This document shows positions 60,001 to 64,000 of a stretch of DNA of 64,000 nt, one piece after another. A model generated the notes under the pieces. It was not told the origin of the DNA, made no database searches, and saw nothing but the letters and a program-made list of their open reading frames with translations. The translations under genes were made by a program, and so were the position numbers. The DNA is from Halichondria panicea. Its lineage: Eukaryota > Porifera > Demospongiae > Suberitida > Halichondriidae. The DNA lies in NCBI RefSeq assembly GCF_963675165.1, contig NC_087389.1, forward strand, positions 6,468,621-6,532,620, read 5' to 3'. The first letter of the stretch is position 1. Every line of letters begins with the position of its first letter.

Positions 60001-63000
60001 ATGGACAGCAGTTCTTCCACTGTAAACACTTTCTGACACACACTCTCAATGAAGAGATTCTCTCCCTCTGAGCATGACGCTAGGAGGTCTGTCATGGCCA
60101 GCAGCAAAGCTAGGTCATAATCACTGTCCTCAGCCTACACAAAGGAAGGTCATAAGCTATCACTGTGAGCACTCAAAGTTAGTGCTTGCAACAGCACAGC
60201 AAAACCATAATTGAGATTGCCAGATATTCATTGCCTTTACAGACTTGCAGTGAGCAAACTTGATTGCCATCATCATCATTACATTGCTCCACACCCCCTT
60301 GCCCAGCAGCAATAACCACATCCCATTGGCTACACCCCATTGGCGTACCTTGGCCAGCAGCCTCCTCCTCTCCTCCACGCGGTCATCATCCTCTCCTAGA
60401 ATATGGTCACAGAACTTGTCTCGTGTTTTGCTAAAGTACTTGATAATAAACGCTTGGTTACGTTTCACTGGCAGGTCCAGGCTCTCCACCTACACATAGG
60501 GGTTAAACTCGGGGGTTAAACACACGCCGTGGCTTGAGGGTTAATCCCTACGTACCTTGGCCATGGCCTGCAGTGTGAGTATGAGCTCAGCTCTGCCCTC
60601 TTCTCCCTGGTGAGCTATCAGGCCAAACAAACGCTCTACTTGTGCTTCAGTGACTTTGAGGCATATCTCAGTCCCTCCAGTGAAGACCTGTGTGAGCAGC
60701 TCTCCTATAGCCGGCACTGCGATCCCTATCTCCAGCAGGTCACCCATACGATCATAGATCCTGTGTGGGGGGATAGGGGGTCAGAGTACAGCACCGAGGC
60801 ATAGCTTGCTTACATTACTCATACTCCAAAAGTACATGAAAAAATAAAGAGATTCATAATTGCGTTTTATTATTAGTGCGTATTTAATTTAGCGTTAATT
60901 ACAAATTCGCTAAAATTCACTAAAATTAGTACCAGTTTATAATAGTAACAATAGTAATAGAGCGCACGCTTTTCTGGACCTGGAATAAACCATGGAGCTA
61001 CCAAACAGCTACCAAACACTACATTACATATGTTACTACCTTCTCTGGACGATGATATTGTCCCTAGTGAGAGCCTTGAGGAATCTGAAGCACTCCACAA
61101 ACACACTAGGAATGTCTGCCCCACCCGGTGTGCCCACAAACCCTCGCATTGTGCGTCTGTTGCTCCGCAGTGACGTATTATGTTTAGGGCTGTCAGATGA
61201 CTCTACCATCTCCATGGAGACCGTCTTGCTTGTGTGGATGACATAATTGATGACGTCCGACATGACACCTAATAATAGGAGATCACATGACATGTTAGCA
61301 TCATCACCATGGTTACCATAGTTATAGAGGATCTTTTGGTTCTGAGCATGAGAGAGTGTTTCATCCTCCCCCAGTGTGCACATCAGAGTGAAGCGACGGA
61401 GGGTTCGAATAATGGACGCCCTCTCAGTACTGCCAGCATCAATACTCATGTTCCTGTGAAGGCAATGGAATAACTCAGTCACACACTACACACTCCACAC
61501 ACCGCCCACACCACACTCCACACACACCTCCTCAGATTGGGTAGCTCCATGCGTATCTCCTCACACACACGCAGTGACTCTGGGGTCACTAATAGTTCGG
61601 TCTGAATAGCTTTCTGGAATAATGTGATCTCAGCAGAATAGCAACGATTCAGTAGCGCCAGACTCTCCTGTATCAGGTCGTCATGACGATACTCTGCCAG
61701 GTCTAGCAACAGCATCGGGAAGGTACGACCGATGTCACCATGGCAACCATCCTCTATGTAGTACTCACTCAGAGAGAACAGATAAGTCAGTCGATCACGT
61801 GCCAATTGAACGAGGCTGCAGCACAGGGGACAAAGGTCACGTACGTGATTAGCACAGGGGACAAAGGTTACATTACCACACAGTTCTGATAGTCTAAATT
61901 AAACGATTTTCTGAAGCTTAATAAGAAGGAGCTCATGATTATGCTCAAATCCCAAATTTGAAAATGGGTTCGACAAAATACTGGTATTTTGCAAAACAAG
62001 ATTTAACATTATCATCTGAAAGGCCTCTTTCTAAGCTTTCAGCATAAACAGACGTTATTGGACCAACGGAACTAAAGATGCAATATATAAGCAGACACTT
62101 ACATAGCGTTGTCATTGTCTAGTATCTCTTTAGCTGAGAGCCTCAAGAGACGCTCTAGTCCAAGAGATGGTGCATCAGTCTCGTCACTATTAGGGACACG
62201 TGCTAACAGGTTCACCACAGAGCCAACATCGTTCCTCCCCTCCACAACGGAATCTTGGAGCACTCGGAAGTCATAGATGAAGCGTTGGAGTCGGATATAG
62301 AAGCGGAAGTTGAGGAACAAGTCCACCACTTCCATACCCCTGTAACCATGGAAACACGTAGCTAATAGTTATATACTGACTACACAAACACACTTTTTCT
62401 TAATCTCAAAGATTGGTTTGTTCTGTTCTGTTTCCTGATATCGGCCGGTGCTGGCGAACGCCTTCTCTGCTTCCAGTACAACTACACACAGAGGAGATAG
62501 TTACATAATGACAGTAGTTACATAGTGACAGGACAGCTAGTGACATAGCGACATGACAGCTAGTGACATAACGACATGACAGCTAGTGACATAGTGACAC
62601 TTACCGAGTGTTTTCTTACTGTTGGTTGTGAAGGGTTTGTCTCTGAAACCATCGAGTACTTTAGTGAGAGGGACTAATATTTCATTGACGTCATCAGCAT
62701 CGTCATAGTAACCATACTGTACAAGCTGCTTGAGGACAGTCAGTATATCTGCTACTAGTCTGTTCTCAGCCGACTCCTCTGCCACAACCCTACAAGCAGT
62801 TCATATCATCTGTCAGTTAACACAAATGCCCACACACCCCCACCACACACACACACACACACGCCCACATACCCCCACCACACACACACACGCCCACATA
62901 CCCCCTATCTGCTACGCCCCCCAGATGCTGCAGTATCCATCCTCTCATATCCGGGAAGTGTATATTCTCCTCGCCAGTGAAGGCAATCGTGTCAGCCGTG

Positions 63001-63350
63001 CCCGTGTCCTTATAAGGATCCTCCACAATGCTCTCGTACACCTGTGAGGGTAAAGGTCAGAGTTCAAATACATAATAAAGGTCAGAGGACAAGGCTTAAC
63101 TCACGAAAGAGAGGGAGAGGTTCTCAAGGACATTCCTGTTGTTACCAATGTCCACGTACAACACTGTGGGGGGTGGGGTAATCATGGTGGGGGGTATACA
63201 TGTCATGTGACTTACCTATCATGAGCTCAACAAACTTTGATCTCAGACTAGGTCGGAGATCGTCATTTCTAGCACAGTTGAGAACAAGGTCAAAGTTCAT
63301 CCACCCTAGTTCGTCTTCTCCCAGTGAGCGAATGGCGTGGGCATTGTTCC

Positions 63351-63384
<34 letters not shown>

Positions 63385-64000
63385 GTGGGTGGGTGGGTGG
63401 GTGTACCTTGCAGAGCCTTGCAAACAGACTGAGTTGACTCTCAAGTAGTTCACATTCGTCCGTTGGCTCTCCCACCTATAGGGTCAAAGGTCAGGATAGG
63501 TGTACGCATTTTGACCCCCACCTTGCCGGCCACTAGTGTGAGGTCGCTCCATTCTTTTTGACCTGGTACTTGGAGATATATCCCAGTGGGCGTGGCATCT
63601 GGTCGTTCACTGGACACGCCCACTTCCAGTCTATAGAAGACCTCTCTTCCGTACGCCACTACCAGGTTATCCAGTATGACCCCTGTGAGCGTGTGGAGTG
63701 GGCGTGTGTGTGTGTGTGTGGTGGGTAGGGGACTTACTCTGAGTGGCTGGTATAGGTCTCCCGGCACACACACACAAGTTGCCAAGGAACTCCATGAACC
63801 GAGGGTCCTGTGTGGGCGTGTGTGTGTGTGGTGTAGTGTGGGCGTGTGCGGTGTGGGTGGTTGCTCACCTTCTTTGATATGAGTTGGTCTATCATGTAGT
63901 CGAGCTCTGATGCCGCTACTCTGGACACTATAGCCCTGTACATGCACACAAGTCACAACACACACTAGTCACACACACACACTAACTTACGCATTATCCT
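53322..64000 (-). CDS. Inositol 1,4,5-trisphosphate receptor-type calcium-release channel, C-terminal part
   Basis: Partial: the 5' end lies beyond the right edge. I placed about 31 exons, including 63807-63738 (DPRFMEFLGNLCVCAG), 61815-61528 (GRTFPMLLLDLAEYRHDDLI), 61453-61040, 58520-57866, 57525-57148 (LQNFLR-like MQNYLREQKDN), 55613-55383, 55329-55136 (ILQRVLKSITKNG), 54851-54664, 54618-54472 (LNIVFGIIVDTFSELRDE), 54416-54219, 53787-53653 and ~53474-53322. It covers the armadillo/RIH-like helical region, six TM segments, the pore region and the C-terminal zinc motif (CFICG ... HHVKHDHNMW) with a coiled coil. The IP3-binding core and MIR domains are not in the window. The ER channel would release calcium on IP3 binding. 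The selectivity-filter GGGVGD is not found (see findings). Exon 57866-58520 and neighbours have conserved phases. Confidence 0.9.
53480..53650. repeat. Tandem repeat of 30-55 bp in the last channel intron
   Basis: Three to four units of GTGTATGAGGGGGCGGGTCA followed by (AC)n lie between the last two channel exons. Confidence 0.8.
53843..54092. mobile_element. Foldback miniature element beside a short TTAGGG run
   Basis: Ends 53871-53905 (TCAAGGGCGTATAAAAGAAG) and 54058-54092 are inverted copies, with a second inner pair (GTTCAAACGTGGGCGGA and complement). At 53847-53862 there are about 2.5 TTAGGG units, telomere-like but too short to infer more. In a channel intron. Confidence 0.8.
56436..56640. 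repeat. ~85-bp tandem duplication including a splice donor
   Basis: GCTAATTAACTCACCCACGG plus CTTTAGTG occurs at 56524 and again at 56608; on the - strand each copy contains an exon end (CACTAAAGCCGTG) and donor gtgagt. The intervening (AC)n/CCCACAC spacer is also duplicated. Confidence 0.8.
56893..57130. repeat. Minisatellite with (CA)n and G-runs in a channel intron
   Basis: Around six units of GGGGG(C)GGGGGTACATAAGATA plus a variable (CA)n. G-runs alternate with CA runs. Open frames here are artefacts. Confidence 0.88.
59705..59830. repeat. Second dispersed intronic repeat family (example copy)
   Basis: Sequences like GAACTTTGATGATACCATTT ... TTTCTAAGCTTTCAGAAAATCG ... ATTCAAGTTA recur at about 7080-7255, 7490-7700, 11735-11900, 35690-35780 and 61925-62080, in introns on both strands. 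AT-rich and non-coding. Confidence 0.65.
62810..62901. repeat. (CA)n-rich intron with duplicated CACGCCCACATACCCCC unit
   Basis: Two copies of a CACGCCCACATACCCCCACC-type unit separated by AC runs; each carries a potential donor (gtatgtggg on the - strand). Confidence 0.75.
63352..63400. repeat. (GT)n/(GGGT)n tract in a channel intron
   Basis: GT repeat of about 30 bp followed by four GGGT units, beside the donor at 63406. Confidence 0.85.

Noticed and set aside
1-64000. tRNA, rRNA or snRNA genes
   Set aside because: No cloverleaf, rRNA core or snRNA motif was noticed by eye; a covariance-model scan would be decisive.

Overview
This is a metazoan nuclear genomic window. The genes are intron-rich with canonical GT-AG junctions, short introns full of (GT)n tracts, and animal-specific protein architectures (immunoglobulin/fibronectin receptor, IP3 receptor, death domain, KMT2E/SETD5-type chromatin protein). 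Compact introns, abundant small inverted-repeat elements, a death-domain GTPase and a 2A recoding motif suggest an early-branching animal, most likely a demosponge. That assignment is inference; no rRNA or mitochondrial marker is present.

Layout. 1-6,690: repeat-rich DNA with two doubtful exons, a 58-bp perfect palindrome, and a ~4.5-kb structure with inverted ends around a 43-bp minisatellite. 6,696-15,297 (+): KMT2E/SETD5-like PHD+SET protein, 22 exons, 1,177 codons. 15,958-18,904 (-): MYND zinc-finger protein, 529 aa. 19,227-28,418 (+): the most unusual gene, a 1,053-codon frame joining an EHD-ATPase fragment, a 2A motif, a death domain and a dynamin-like GTPase; a 5.45-kb intron holds several nested mobile elements. 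29,353-39,593 (-): single-pass receptor, signal peptide + 6 Ig + 3 FN3 + TM + long tail. 40,001-45,436 (+): PH-domain adaptor-like protein, 775 aa. 45,756-47,020 (-): RNA polymerase subunit POLR2K. 47,040-53,300: few convincing genes, several tandem repeats, a possible unnamed + strand transcription unit. 53,322-64,000 (-): the C-terminal two-thirds or so of an IP3-receptor-type calcium channel, running off the right edge.

Genes alternate in orientation. Two pairs are head-to-head (MYND/GTPase, 322 bp between start codons; receptor/PH protein, 407 bp), which suggests shared promoters. Exon models were built by hand from splice sites and reading-frame phase. For the six complete genes all exon lengths sum to whole codons, which supports them. 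The main finding is the EHD-2A-death-GTPase gene. Ribosome skipping at its NPG|P would give two proteins from one message, and an internal Met directly before a hydrophobic stretch could make the 2A region act as a signal sequence.
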